Origin: CAZFBA01 sp964517135
GTDB taxonomy: Bacteria; Cyanobacteriota; Vampirovibrionia; JBFMGH01
DNA: 56,003 nucleotides
Assembly: GCA_964517135.1 (NCBI GenBank)
Contig: CAZFBA010000025.1
Span: 1-56,003 of the forward strand
Direction: 5' to 3'
Both the position numbers and the translations under genes were made by a program. This document shows positions 44,785 through 53,334 of this stretch, piece by piece. The first letter of the stretch is position 1; every line of letters begins with the position of its first letter. The notes beneath the pieces are model-generated. The model saw only the letters and a list, made by a program, of their open reading frames with translations. It did no database searches and was not told the DNA's origin.

Positions 44785-45660
44785 ATGGACCATTTAAAAA
44801 AACAGATCAAAATGCTTCAATTAAGTGATTATGAAGAAAAAATCACAAATCTCGTAAACCCATGTATCAAAATGCTTGTAGAAGAAACAGATGGCACGGT
44901 GGGGTGCTCTAAATTCGGTGGCTATCCTGATTTGCCAGAAAATGTTATCTGGCCAATGAATAATGATACCCCCATGTCATTTGTGCTCCAGATCAATTTT
45001 GAAGAACTTCAGGATTATAATATACACCAGTTGTTCCCAGAGAAAGGTCTATTGTATTACTTCTATGACTATGAAACTTTTGCCTGGGGCTCAGCGCCTG
45101 CAGATAAAGATTGCTGGAAAGCCATTTACATTGAAAAGAATGATACACTAAGACCAGGACAAGCACCTATAATAAATAATCAACAAGAAATCCCTCAAGC
45201 TGAAAGTTTTATAGGCAGTCTGATAAACAAATTGTTTAAAAAAAAGAAAAGCAAAATGTTGTTACCAAATGTTTTTAAAGAACATCGAATACGTTTTATT
45301 AATGATATAACATTACCCGGTGCGACAAGAAAAGAAACACAAATCCTTAACTTGCCTGATGACTATGTAGAACTATATTGTGACCTTGTTTCCATCATGT
45401 CCTCCAATGAATTGGGTAAGGCTCACTGGTTATTGGGGTACCCATTTCCAATACAGGATGACACAATGGAAGAAGAATGCTACTACCCAGGAGAAAGTAA
45501 AAGTCAACCAAAAGAATGGACCCTTCTAATGCAGATAGATTCCGACCCTGCAATAGATTTTATGTGGGGTGATTGTGGTATTTTATATATATGGATCAAG
45601 AAGAATGACTTAGCAGTCAAAGATTTTCAAAATGTCTGGACTATTTTACAATGTCATTAG
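44785..45660 (+). CDS. DUF1963 (YwqG-like) protein
   Basis: 291 aa. The family signature is clear: FGGYPDLPENVIWP, PMSFVLQINFEEL, GLLYYFYD and the C-terminal WTLLMQIDSD...DCGILYIWI. These cytoplasmic proteins have no settled biochemical role and are often found in variable regions. Its location next to an IS3 remnant and between long non-coding stretches suggests it may be acquired. The ATG at 44785 lacks a good ribosome site. Confidence 0.85.
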   Translation: MDHLKKQIKMLQLSDYEEKITNLVNPCIKMLVEETDGTVGCSKFGGYPDLPENVIWPMNNDTPMSFVLQINFEELQDYNIHQLFPEKGLLYYFYDYETFAWGSAPADKDCWKAIYIEKNDTLRPGQAPIINNQQEIPQAESFIGSLINKLFKKKKSKMLLPNVFKEHRIRFINDITLPGATRKETQILNLPDDYVELYCDLVSIMSSNELGKAHWLLGYPFPIQDDTMEEECYYPGESKSQPKEWTLLMQIDSDPAIDFMWGDCGILYIWIKKNDLAVKDFQNVWTILQCH

Positions 45661-46031
45661 CATACTTATCTCTAAATAACCTTCTTACCGGCTGTTAACC
45701 TATAAGTTACTGATACTATTAGCCAAAGACACATATAGTCTTTTTTTCAACTGTCTTTATGATTTATTCAAAGCTTCAAGAAGCCTATACAACTTACAAT
45801 ATAAGCAATTAAACATCTATATATTCGGTTAACTGGAATATCAAAGCACTTCAAGATTAGAGAAAAAAGCAAACTAATTGACTCTATTGGTTATTTGGAC
45901 TAAAATTAAATAAATATATTAGTACACAAATAATTGAATATTACTGGAACCTTCTCATTAAATGTTCAATCAGTGATCTTTGTTTTAACACCTTACGCAA
46001 CCAAGCAGCAGAACAGTAAAAAAGGAGATAA
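45661..46031. other. Intergenic region upstream of the dTMP kinase genes
   Basis: AT-rich and without a convincing gene except for the short frame at 46032. It contains a consensus-like promoter at 45878-45906. Confidence 0.5.
45878..45906 (+). promoter_or_regulatory. Sigma70-type promoter upstream of the dTMP kinase pair
   Basis: -35 TTGACT (45878-45883), exactly 17 bases, -10 TAAAAT (45901-45906). The spacing and -10 are the same as in the biotin promoter at 19763. The leader to the first kinase would be about 260 bases and includes the short ORF at 46032. Confidence 0.6.
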
Positions 46032-46130
46032 ATGGGTAACGATACGATCGGATATAGTATTTTTATACTAAAATCTGCCCGCCAAATACTGACAAAGGAT
46101 TGTTTATTTTACTTTCTTTTGATATCCTAA
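46032..46130 (+). CDS. Possible leader ORF, 32 aa
   Basis: ATG at 46032 with a strong AAAAAGGAGAT just upstream, encoding MGNDTIGYSIFILKSARQIL and ending DCLFYFLLIS. It lies between a good promoter and the first dTMP kinase gene, 42 bases before its start. It could be a leader peptide, a small membrane peptide or chance. No family is recognised. Confidence 0.4.
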   Translation: MGNDTIGYSIFILKSARQILTKDCLFYFLLIS

Positions 46131-46172
46131 AACGAGTGAAATAAATGGAGTTAAGAATTTAGAAATAGAGAT

Positions 46173-46865
46173 ATGAGATTTCAAGACGAACACCAACTAC
46201 CAGGAACATTAATATGTGTCGAAGGTATCGACGGCTCTGGCAAAAGCACCCAGCTTGCATTGCTCAGAGAATGGCTGAATAACACACTTGGCGGCATCAT
46301 TTATACTGAATGGAATTCATCAAAGCTGATTTCGCAAACAACAAGAAAAGCTAAAAAGAAAAATCTTCTTTCACCAAGAACCTTTAGCTTGCTTCATGCG
46401 GTAGATTTTGCTGACAGGCTTGAACAAATTATAGTGCCATCTCTGAAAGCTGGCTTTATAGTCTTAGCTGACAGGTATGTATATACGGCATTTGCCCGTG
46501 ATGTAGCCAGAGGAGTTGATTTTAACTGGGTTCAAAATATGTATGGCTTTGCTATTAAGCCTGATCTTGCAATGTATTTCAGAGTGCCTGTTGAAATTTC
46601 TCTGGAAAGAATTTGCTTTAATAGAGCTCCCAAGTATTATGAGGCAGGGATGGATATTGGACTCAGTGATGACCCCTATGAAAGCTATCGCATATTCCAG
46701 GGGCGGGTTATTGACCAATATGATAAGATGGTTGACAATTTCGGATTGCACCAGATAGACGCAACAGATACAATACATAACCAGCAACTCAAATTTAGAG
46801 AGAAAGTTAAAGAAATTCTCGAAGCAAAAGGTATACACATCAAAGATAATAAAAGGAAAGTATAA
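46173..46865 (+). CDS. tmk: dTMP kinase (thymidylate kinase)
   Basis: Phosphorylates dTMP to dTDP. P-loop EGIDGSGKST (17-26) with Lys24, the TMP-binding DRYVYTAFARD motif and a family-typical 230 aa length. A lid-like region carries ...YYEAGMDIGLSDDPYESYRIFQ in which acidic residues dominate. It is the first of two tandem paralogs separated by 3 bases and has the canonical catalytic Lys, so it is the likelier active kinase of the pair. Confidence 0.88.
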   Translation: MRFQDEHQLPGTLICVEGIDGSGKSTQLALLREWLNNTLGGIIYTEWNSSKLISQTTRKAKKKNLLSPRTFSLLHAVDFADRLEQIIVPSLKAGFIVLADRYVYTAFARDVARGVDFNWVQNMYGFAIKPDLAMYFRVPVEISLERICFNRAPKYYEAGMDIGLSDDPYESYRIFQGRVIDQYDKMVDNFGLHQIDATDTIHNQQLKFREKVKEILEAKGIHIKDNKRKV

Positions 46866-46868
46866 AGC

Positions 46869-47561
46869 ATGCCATACGCTAAAAAGCAAGAACAGAGCGA
46901 TAATACAAAGCACGGCTACCCCGGACTGCTAATAGTAATAGAAGGAACCGATGGCGCCGGCAGAACTACCCAGATTCAAAAATTAAGAGAATGGCTGGCA
47001 GTTGAAAGCTATGGCGTGGTTGTTTCAGAATGGAATACATCCAGGCTTATGTCACCTGTAATAATGAAAGCCAAAGAAGGTAACCTGTTAAATGCTATTA
47101 CCTTCAGCCTGCTCTATGCTTCAGATTTTGCAGACAGAATGGAAAACGTTATTATACCTGCTCTTAAAGCCGGATTGATTGTGCTGGCTGATCGTTATGT
47201 TTATACAGCCTTTGCAAGAGATGTCGTAAGAGGCGTTAGCCCTGTCTGGGCAAGAAAGCTCTATGAGTTTGCACCCGAACCCGATCTTGTTTTTTATATG
47301 AAAATGTCATGCGGCTCACTTCTTAAACGTATAATCTCTACGAGCGGGCTTGATTATTATGAGTCAGGCAGAGATATCGGTCTATCTACAGACTTTTACG
47401 AAAGCTTTAAGCTCTATCAGCGCAGAATACTTGCTGAATACAGCAAAATGTCTGAAGAATTCAACTTTATTACCATTAACGGACAGCATTCAGTGAATAC
47501 TATACAGGGGCAGCTTAGAGATAGAGTCAGTGAACTGCTCAGCAGCGGCGTTATTGACTGA
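46869..47561 (+). CDS. dTMP kinase paralog with Lys-to-Arg P-loop
   Basis: Similar to the preceding product across its length (LREWL, EWNTSRL, FSLLYASDFADRMENVI, LADRYVYTAFARDVVRGV, YYESGRDIGLS). The P-loop reads EGTDGAGRTT, with Arg32 in place of the invariant Lys. The DRY motif is intact. It starts 3 bases after the upstream stop, so the two are translated together. It could be a regulatory subunit, a heterodimer partner, or an enzyme adapted to Arg; I recall GRST-type variants in other dTMP kinase-like proteins, unverified. Confidence 0.8.
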   Translation: MPYAKKQEQSDNTKHGYPGLLIVIEGTDGAGRTTQIQKLREWLAVESYGVVVSEWNTSRLMSPVIMKAKEGNLLNAITFSLLYASDFADRMENVIIPALKAGLIVLADRYVYTAFARDVVRGVSPVWARKLYEFAPEPDLVFYMKMSCGSLLKRIISTSGLDYYESGRDIGLSTDFYESFKLYQRRILAEYSKMSEEFNFITINGQHSVNTIQGQLRDRVSELLSSGVID

Positions 47562-47563
47562 TA

Positions 47564-48097
47564 TTAAAATTGATAATTATTATTATCATCTTTTTTAGAA
47601 GGTTTTTCAGGCAGTATAACGATGCTTTCTCCTGCTTTCTGCGGGAAAAATAAAATACGTGTAGTATAAACATTAGAACGATAAGAGATATTAAGAATGC
47701 CTACCTGCGGAACCTTCTTTTCTGAAGGATCTACGCTGGTTAATAGCTTAAGTCTGGATATTATTTTTGTCCTGAGAAGCCTGTGATAAAATTTTTCTCC
47801 TGAAATACAACTGTTGCTGACAATCAAAAGAGCAAGATGGTTTTCCTGGGTTTCAAAGATGAGGGCCTGAACCATTTCTGCTACAGCATAGGTCAATATT
47901 CGGTCAACCAGCTCTACTGAATTGATCCCTTCATAACCGCTACACTCAAGCAGAACAGGCTCTTGATCTTCCAGCTCATACATACCCGGAAAATGATCAT
48001 AGCCATAAAGCTGTGTGGCTAAAATCTGGTCGACTTTATTAAAATAAAACTCGACTTTCTCCTGGCTTGAGAGGGTATGTACGTATTCATGGGTCAT
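47564..48097 (-). CDS. Orphan protein resembling the N2 domain of type II secretion ATPases
   Basis: 177 aa. VELVDRILTYAVAEMVQALIF resembles the V(D/R)xILxxAVxxxASDIHIE start of the PilB/GspE N2 domain. KIISRLKLLTSVDPSEKKVPQ followed by an RIL(F)FPxxxGESIVIL-type end resembles (I)SRIKIMxxLDIAEKRLPQDG...STLPTxxGEKVVLR. The ATPase core (Walker A, Asp box, His box) is absent. This is a stand-alone domain, not a truncation with visible remnants. It starts 2 bases after clpS ends, so the two are co-transcribed. Possible competitive regulator of pilus or secretion ATPases; inference only. Confidence 0.6.
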   Translation of the reverse strand: MTHEYVHTLSSQEKVEFYFNKVDQILATQLYGYDHFPGMYELEDQEPVLLECSGYEGINSVELVDRILTYAVAEMVQALIFETQENHLALLIVSNSCISGEKFYHRLLRTKIISRLKLLTSVDPSEKKVPQVGILNISYRSNVYTTRILFFPQKAGESIVILPEKPSKKDDNNNYQF

Positions 48098-48099
48098 TA

Positions 48100-48381
48100 T
48101 CAGTCATCAGGCTCAATAGAAGAGTTCATACCGGCGTTAGTAAATATATCACAATAAAACTCAGCAACCTCAAATGGTGCCACAACAACAATACAAGCCC
48201 CATTATTATGTATTTCATTAGCTAAATCATCAGCTTTCCGATGTGTCATTCCGGGTATTGTGCGGCATAAAAGATCTATAACATAATCAAAAGTGTTATA
48301 ATCATCATTGTAAATTATTACCCTGTAGTTCGGGTATGTTTTAGTTTGTCTTTGTTCCTTCTTCTCTAAAAGAGTTGACAT
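48100..48381 (-). CDS. clpS: ClpS adaptor (N-end rule)
   Basis: 93 aa from the ATG at 48381 (AAGGAG 10 bases upstream); a TTG 13 codons earlier is less likely. YRVIIYNDDYNTFDYVIDLL, IPGMTHRKADDLANEIHNNG and a final EFYCDIFTNAG segment are the ClpS core that binds N-degrons and docks on ClpA/ClpC. The Asn-Asp pair of the specificity pocket is present (YNDD). It is first in a two-gene unit with the secretion-ATPase-like N2 protein, an unusual partner. Confidence 0.93.
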   Translation of the reverse strand: MSTLLEKKEQRQTKTYPNYRVIIYNDDYNTFDYVIDLLCRTIPGMTHRKADDLANEIHNNGACIVVVAPFEVAEFYCDIFTNAGMNSSIEPDD

Positions 48382-48754
48382 AAACAAAGTCTCCTTCTCT
48401 TTTAGCAGGTTTATAACCAATTTAATACACCATGAGGTATTACTTTTACTATATCAAAGATTATAGCGGGTTAAAAGCACTGATTTTCAAAAATTCGAAG
48501 AATGACCAGAATTACCCCATTATTGCTGAATGTTTGTTAAGTTTAATTAAACAATCATTTTGTAACAAAAATTGCTCTCAAAACACTGGTTTGTATAAAT
48601 ACTGTCTATACTCTTTATATACAAAGGTTATAACCTTTGTAATATTTCAAAATTACCTGAAAATCTTCATTTAAACCCTTCTGAACTTCTTCCGATAAGA
48701 AGAATATACTAAATTATTTTATCTGGTTATTGTGGATCAAAGGGTATAAAAACG
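48382..48754. other. 373-bp divergent intergenic region
   Basis: Contains a perfect 22-bp palindrome at 48620-48641. A possible 80-codon frame at 48432 has no ribosome site and unlikely composition. Confidence 0.5.
48620..48641. promoter_or_regulatory. Perfect 22-bp palindrome (possible operator)
   Basis: TACAAAGGTTA and its exact complement TAACCTTTGTA are directly adjacent without a loop. It lies 114 bases upstream of the 48755 gene. The symmetry suits a dimeric DNA-binding protein; no T-run suggests a terminator. Confidence 0.5.
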
Positions 48755-49012
48755 ATGTTAAATTCTGATAACAGAAATATAAGAATATATGACGATGAAT
48801 GTAAAGTGTCAGGTGTTCACTATTCAGGTAATAACCCATTTAAAAATTCTGTCAATAAAGATATTGTAAAAAGAATTAAAGGCCAGGATTTATTAATACA
48901 GTTAAAGAAGGGTAGTTACAGGGATCTCAAGCGCAATGCTTTCCTGTTTGCGGCAATGAAGGGCGAACCCTCTGCGATTAAGGGTTTAATATCTCAAATC
49001 AGGATAGCTTAA
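48755..49012 (+). CDS. Small basic protein, 85 aa
   Basis: Not recognised. The N-terminus is polar (MLNSDNRNIRIYDDE), the C-terminal half is helical and basic (RIKGQDLLIQLKKGSYRDLK, RNAFLFAAMKGEPSAIKGL). The second part resembles a short ankyrin- or HEAT-like helix pair. AAAGGGTA is upstream of the ATG and an intrinsic terminator follows, so it is a plausible single-gene unit. Confidence 0.6.
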   Translation: MLNSDNRNIRIYDDECKVSGVHYSGNNPFKNSVNKDIVKRIKGQDLLIQLKKGSYRDLKRNAFLFAAMKGEPSAIKGLISQIRIA

Positions 49013-49052
49013 CTTCACAATAACCAAACCACTACTCAATACTATCCTGATA

Positions 49053-49080
49053 GGAGCCTCAAAAGAGGCTCTTTTCCTTT
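49053..49080 (+). terminator. Intrinsic terminator after the 48755 gene
   Basis: GAGCCTC (49054-49060) pairs with GAGGCTC (49065-49071) around AAAA, followed by TTTTCCTTT. Confidence 0.85.
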
Positions 49081-49097
49081 GGTTTAATTCACAGGCG

Positions 49098-50078
49098 TTA
49101 TTTTGAATCATTATTAACACGGCAGGGATAAATAAATGATGCTACAACACCACCGGTTAGTATGACAAATGTTATTATCAAGCTTACAGTTGCACCAATA
49201 TGTATAATATGAGTAGCATTTAACATTATTTTAATGCCAATATAGACCAATAAAAGTATAATTGCTTTATCAAGATGACAGAGAAGCTTTTTAGCATAGC
49301 TCAAAACAAAATATAATGACCTTAAACCTAATATTGCAAAGATATTTGATGTTAATATTAAAAAGAAATTTTGAGTTACTGCAATGACAGCGGGTATAGA
49401 ATCAAACGCAAACATTATATCTGCTACTTCAATGCATATAAGAGCAAGAAACAGGGGTGTAACGTAAAATCGTGCATCTTTTTCAAGAACTACGCCCTCA
49501 GGTAAGTCTTCTTTCCTGACAAAAAACTTGTTACCTGCCAGTCTGGGATAAACCGGTAAGAGCTTTTTAACCCATACAACTGCCCAGTGATTTGTATAGT
49601 CTTCTATTTCTTCAGATGGCCTGGTTGTCTCTTTGTACAGCTTATAGGCTGAATAGATAATAATAACTGCAAAGACAATCATAACCCATTCTCCCAGTTG
49701 CAAAATTGCAGTTCCTGCTGATATGAGTATAATCCTGAAGATAATAGCCCCTAAAATGCCATAATATAGTATTTTATGTTGATATTTATCTGCAATAGAA
49801 AAACTTGAAAAAATTGCAATAAAGACAAACAAATTATCGACTGCCAGAGATTTTTCAAGAATATAACCTGTCAGATACCTTGAAGCAGAATCTGCACCGA
49901 AAGCTAAAAAGATGTATACACCGAAGGCCAGTGATACCAGTATCCAGAAAATGCTCCAGAAGACAGCCACCCGTATAGAAACTGCCCTGCTTTCTTTGTG
50001 TATTCCCAGGTCAATGGCAATAGCGATAATAACAATCGCAAAGAATATACCATAATTTATTATGCCAAAATCATCCAT
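49098..50078 (-). CDS. TerC family membrane protein
   Basis: 326 aa with about nine TM helices. The family motifs with acidic residues in membrane segments are visible: YILEKSLAVDNLFVF and ICIEVADIMFAFDSIPAV. TerC/Alx proteins export Mn2+ or Ca2+ or support metallation of exoenzymes and tellurite resistance. I looked upstream for a yybP-ykoY Mn riboswitch and did not see one. AAGGATC precedes the start. Confidence 0.92.
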   Translation of the reverse strand: MDDFGIINYGIFFAIVIIAIAIDLGIHKESRAVSIRVAVFWSIFWILVSLAFGVYIFLAFGADSASRYLTGYILEKSLAVDNLFVFIAIFSSFSIADKYQHKILYYGILGAIIFRIILISAGTAILQLGEWVMIVFAVIIIYSAYKLYKETTRPSEEIEDYTNHWAVVWVKKLLPVYPRLAGNKFFVRKEDLPEGVVLEKDARFYVTPLFLALICIEVADIMFAFDSIPAVIAVTQNFFLILTSNIFAILGLRSLYFVLSYAKKLLCHLDKAIILLLVYIGIKIMLNATHIIHIGATVSLIITFVILTGGVVASFIYPCRVNNDSK

Positions 50079-50285
50079 TTATACTGATCCTTGAAAGTAA
50101 TGTATAGATTCCAGATTATTACTGAATTCTATCAGCATATATTAATTATTTACGTGGAATGGTATAGTTGCCTTAAAAACCATTTTTTTAATAATATCAG
50201 TTTTTGAGCTAATCAGGGCGAATTGTATGGATTTGTAATTTTTCGATTATGGTTTTCTGTTCCGGTTTATCAGGTATAATGCATG

Positions 50286-51902
50286 TTACATGTATCCCAT
50301 TTCGCATAATGCTGACATAATTTTGCTTTCATCTTCTTCTGAAAGCTTATCTTCTTTATAATTAAGATATTCTTCCTTATGAGAATCAATTTGAGGTGAT
50401 ATTGCTAGATAAGAAGGCTCAATCATTTCTGTAATAATTCTGCCATCAATATCCTGGTCAACAGGTAAACCCATTAAATAAAGAATAGTCGGTGCTAGAT
50501 CCATAATATTGACATTTGTTTTACTGTTATCAGAAATAATGTTTTTGCCTGATGCTGCGAGAATGCCTGCAGGGCGATGATATCCGCTTATAGTATTTAA
50601 CAAAATTGGAGGTATTTCAGTAATTAACTCATCAATTTCTGAGCCGCTGTCATATTCGTGGGCCAGTTCAACAATAATATCAGGTGTATTATGTGTATTT
50701 GGGCCACTATAAATATCTTCCTGTTTGTAGACTGTGCGTATATAGTGCTTGTTTTTACTGCTAAATTCGCTTAAATACTGATAAATAGAGTCTTTTATAC
50801 TATCAAATTCATTGCCTGGTGATACGATACCATTTTCCTGCCGGTCTTTGAGGTTTATATTTATGCCGGTAAAAGGATAAGCCAGGGGTACTCTGTATGC
50901 TTTAGTTGCATTCCAGTTTATGTTATCTTTATAAACTCTTGTATTGATAACCTTTTCTCTGAAGGCACTGCTAAAGTTGGCTTTTGACCAGTATCTCATG
51001 GGGAAAAATTCTTTTATCCATTCAAACCAGTATTTATTGGTTTTGGTTAATATGCTTACACGATTTTTACGGGGGGTAAGAAAACCCTGTTCTCTTAGCA
51101 AAAAGTTTATGTTAAGGAACTTTTCAGGTCTTTTTCCTGCTCCATGATCAGACAATACAATCAAAGTAGTATCATCATCTATGATATCCATTATCCTGCC
51201 TAGTTTTTCGTCCATTTTAATGTAGAAGTAATCTATATAATCATTTGAATCAGTATCATTAAACTGATATTTCCAGAATTTATGCTGAACCCAGTCAATA
51301 GTATTGTTTACATACACGAACAGGTCAAAGGGTTCTTCTTTTAGAAGTTTTTCAACAGAGTTACTAACTCTTTCTAGGCTTTTAGAATAGATCTGAATTT
51401 TTTCTTCCAGGCTTCCTGCTGCTATCTGATCAGATTTATATTCATATAGATTACCTATTTTTTCAGCTATTTCAGAAGGAAAAGTAAATGATTTAGTTTG
51501 ATCTGGCGTAGGATAGCCTGCAACCATAATGCCGTTTACTGGCCATACCGGATATGTCAGAGGTACCTGAAACGCAATAGATCTTTTATTATACTTTCCT
51601 GCAACATCGAAAACGGTATTTTTTTCATAGGAATTTGATGTTACGATTCCATGATTAAAACAGCTGTATTTAGAAAGGTTATAAGTTTGAAACCCCAGTA
51701 CACCGTGCTTGCCGGGGTTGCGCCCGGTCATAAATGATATCCAGGCAGGGGCTGATATAGGAGGAATAGAAGAATATAATTCTCTTTTGAAGCCGTTAGT
51801 TATTATTTTTTGAAGGTTTGGCATCTTACCTGCTTTTATCAGCGGGTTTATAATGTCAAAGGTTGCCCCATCCCAGCCTATTACAACGATTTTATTATTC
51901 AT
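50286..51902 (-). CDS. Alkaline phosphatase superfamily phosphodiesterase/nucleotide pyrophosphatase-like protein
   Basis: 538 aa. IGWDGATFD (Asp11) and the nucleophile segment PPISAPAWISFMTGRNPG (Ser50 in the place of the usual Thr) start the metal site. IVLSDHGAG and a later GYHRPAGILAASG contribute further ligands. No signal peptide, so it is probably cytoplasmic, or acts on membrane lipids from that side. Related proteins cleave phosphodiesters or phosphoglycerol units; the substrate is unknown. Confidence 0.85.
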   Translation of the reverse strand: MNNKIVVIGWDGATFDIINPLIKAGKMPNLQKIITNGFKRELYSSIPPISAPAWISFMTGRNPGKHGVLGFQTYNLSKYSCFNHGIVTSNSYEKNTVFDVAGKYNKRSIAFQVPLTYPVWPVNGIMVAGYPTPDQTKSFTFPSEIAEKIGNLYEYKSDQIAAGSLEEKIQIYSKSLERVSNSVEKLLKEEPFDLFVYVNNTIDWVQHKFWKYQFNDTDSNDYIDYFYIKMDEKLGRIMDIIDDDTTLIVLSDHGAGKRPEKFLNINFLLREQGFLTPRKNRVSILTKTNKYWFEWIKEFFPMRYWSKANFSSAFREKVINTRVYKDNINWNATKAYRVPLAYPFTGININLKDRQENGIVSPGNEFDSIKDSIYQYLSEFSSKNKHYIRTVYKQEDIYSGPNTHNTPDIIVELAHEYDSGSEIDELITEIPPILLNTISGYHRPAGILAASGKNIISDNSKTNVNIMDLAPTILYLMGLPVDQDIDGRIITEMIEPSYLAISPQIDSHKEEYLNYKEDKLSEEDESKIMSALCEMGYM

Positions 51903-51987
51903 AACAGTGAATCACAATGATGTTTATAATCTTTAGAAATTTACGGTTCAAGTATACCAGAGAAGAATTTATATTTAAATTAGGATA

Positions 51988-52019
51988 CAAAAAACACACA
52001 GCTTAAAACTGTGTGTTTT
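51988..52019 (-). terminator. Intrinsic terminator of the 52042 gene
   Basis: AAAACACACAG (51991-52001) pairs perfectly with CTGTGTGTTTT (52009-52019). On the minus strand the stem is followed by further T. Confidence 0.9.
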
Positions 52020-52041
52020 CTAGCTTTTGTTCAATGTAAAG

Positions 52042-53334
52042 TTATGCAACCATTATTGCAGGTTGAGCACCGGCAGCCTGGAAGTTAAACATATTCCCGC
52101 CGCCCTGGTTAGCTGATTGGCCTGCATTGTTGTTAGCGTTTACATTGTTTGCTCCGTTGTTTTGAATATTACCGGCCATAGCCATCGGGCCTAAAGCTTT
52201 CAATAGCGCCATCAGCGGGCTTTGAACGTTTTTGTTCACACCGCCGTTGTTGCCTCCGCTATTTCTGTTATCGCCATTAGCTTTGGCATTTTCGAGTTCA
52301 GCAAGTTCTTTTTCGAGTTTAACTATTTCGACCTGATTGTTTTCGGCTCTGGCTTTTTCGAGTTGTGTTCTTGTTTCATTAATTTTGTTTTCATTTTGTG
52401 CTGCTGTCAGACCATTGTTGAGCATTTTATTGGGTTGTTCATTTGCGAGTTCACTTGCTCCGCCAAGTCTGTTCATTGCATCCTGATCATAGGCAGTAGC
52501 ATTACCAAGGTGAGATTGTTCCAGACTTCTTTGCATTGCAGCCTGGTTGTTTTTAGAGCCTGCAAAGTTTCTGTTGCTATTAGCAAACATTTTTTCCATC
52601 ATGGAACGATTTTTAAGCATTCCGCCACGGTTTCTTTTAGAGTTTGATTCAGATACATCGCCCTGGCCGCTGGCAATTTTAGAAGCGCCCTGAGCAATTT
52701 TCATTCCGCCACGGGCTACTTCAGAAGTGCCTTTAGCGATTAATGCAGCGCCCTGTGCAGCTGTGTATGGATTACTCAGAAGTGCCTGGCCCTGGGCGAT
52801 ATTTTGATAACCAGTAGCTATTAATTGAGTTCCGCTGGCGATCTTTTCGCCACCTACTGCTATCTTATCAAGCCCTTTAGGTAGTAATTTAGCGGCAGCT
52901 TGCATCAATTTGCCAGATTCCATACTTAATTTGCTGGCACTAATATCTTTTAAAGATGCCATTTGATTTAATCTATTTGCATCTTTAACCAGGTTATGGG
53001 CTGCCATACTGGCCTGAGTTGCCATACCGCCAGCAGCGTTACCCATATCAGTTAAGAATAAGCCTTCATAGTTGTTGACTGGCGAATCCGCAACAGCAGC
53101 CATTTTATTCATCATTTGCTGCATACCTTCCTGAGGTAGGCCGCCCTGATTGCCGCCTGCCTGATTTTTTCCACTGGAAGATTTGTTGCCCTCGCCGCCA
53201 TTGGCCACAGAGGAAATTACATCAAAGATTGATTGTGCTTCTTGTGCCTGTGGATTTTCTCCGGGCTTCTGGCCGTTTTGTGTGTGTGAAGGATCCCAAT
53301 AATTATTAGAACCTCCGACTCCATAAAGTGTCAT
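52042..53334 (-). CDS. Gln/Asn-rich protein with xxxIAxG heptad repeats
   Basis: 430 aa from the ATG at 53334 (AAAGGAGG 12 bases upstream). Residues about 148-224 contain about ten consecutive seven-residue units of the form xxxIAxG (DKIAVGG, EKIASGT, QLIATGY, QNIAQGQ, then KIAQGAS, KIASGQG). The remainder is low complexity: Gly/Asn/Gln near both ends and a charged coiled coil (about 325-365). No signal peptide or TM is evident. The heptads resemble those of YhgE/phage-infection-type proteins, where they form extended helices. It may be a structural or exported protein; unrecognised. Confidence 0.75.
   Translation of the reverse strand: MTLYGVGGSNNYWDPSHTQNGQKPGENPQAQEAQSIFDVISSVANGGEGNKSSSGKNQAGGNQGGLPQEGMQQMMNKMAAVADSPVNNYEGLFLTDMGNAAGGMATQASMAAHNLVKDANRLNQMASLKDISASKLSMESGKLMQAAAKLLPKGLDKIAVGGEKIASGTQLIATGYQNIAQGQALLSNPYTAAQGAALIAKGTSEVARGGMKIAQGASKIASGQGDVSESNSKRNRGGMLKNRSMMEKMFANSNRNFAGSKNNQAAMQRSLEQSHLGNATAYDQDAMNRLGGASELANEQPNKMLNNGLTAAQNENKINETRTQLEKARAENNQVEIVKLEKELAELENAKANGDNRNSGGNNGGVNKNVQSPLMALLKALGPMAMAGNIQNNGANNVNANNNAGQSANQGGGNMFNFQAAGAQPAIMVA

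Noticed and set aside
47570..47595. Fur-like box TGATAATTATTATTATC near the convergent ends
   Set aside because: It is coding sequence for an Asn/Asp-rich C-terminus and is not upstream of any start.
48432..48674. 80-codon plus-strand frame downstream of the clpS leader
   Set aside because: No ribosome site, Lys/Tyr/Ile-rich translation expected from AT-rich DNA, and it spans the 22-bp palindrome.
50079..50285. yybP-ykoY manganese riboswitch upstream of terC
   Set aside because: The expected conserved internal-loop sequences are missing from the leader.
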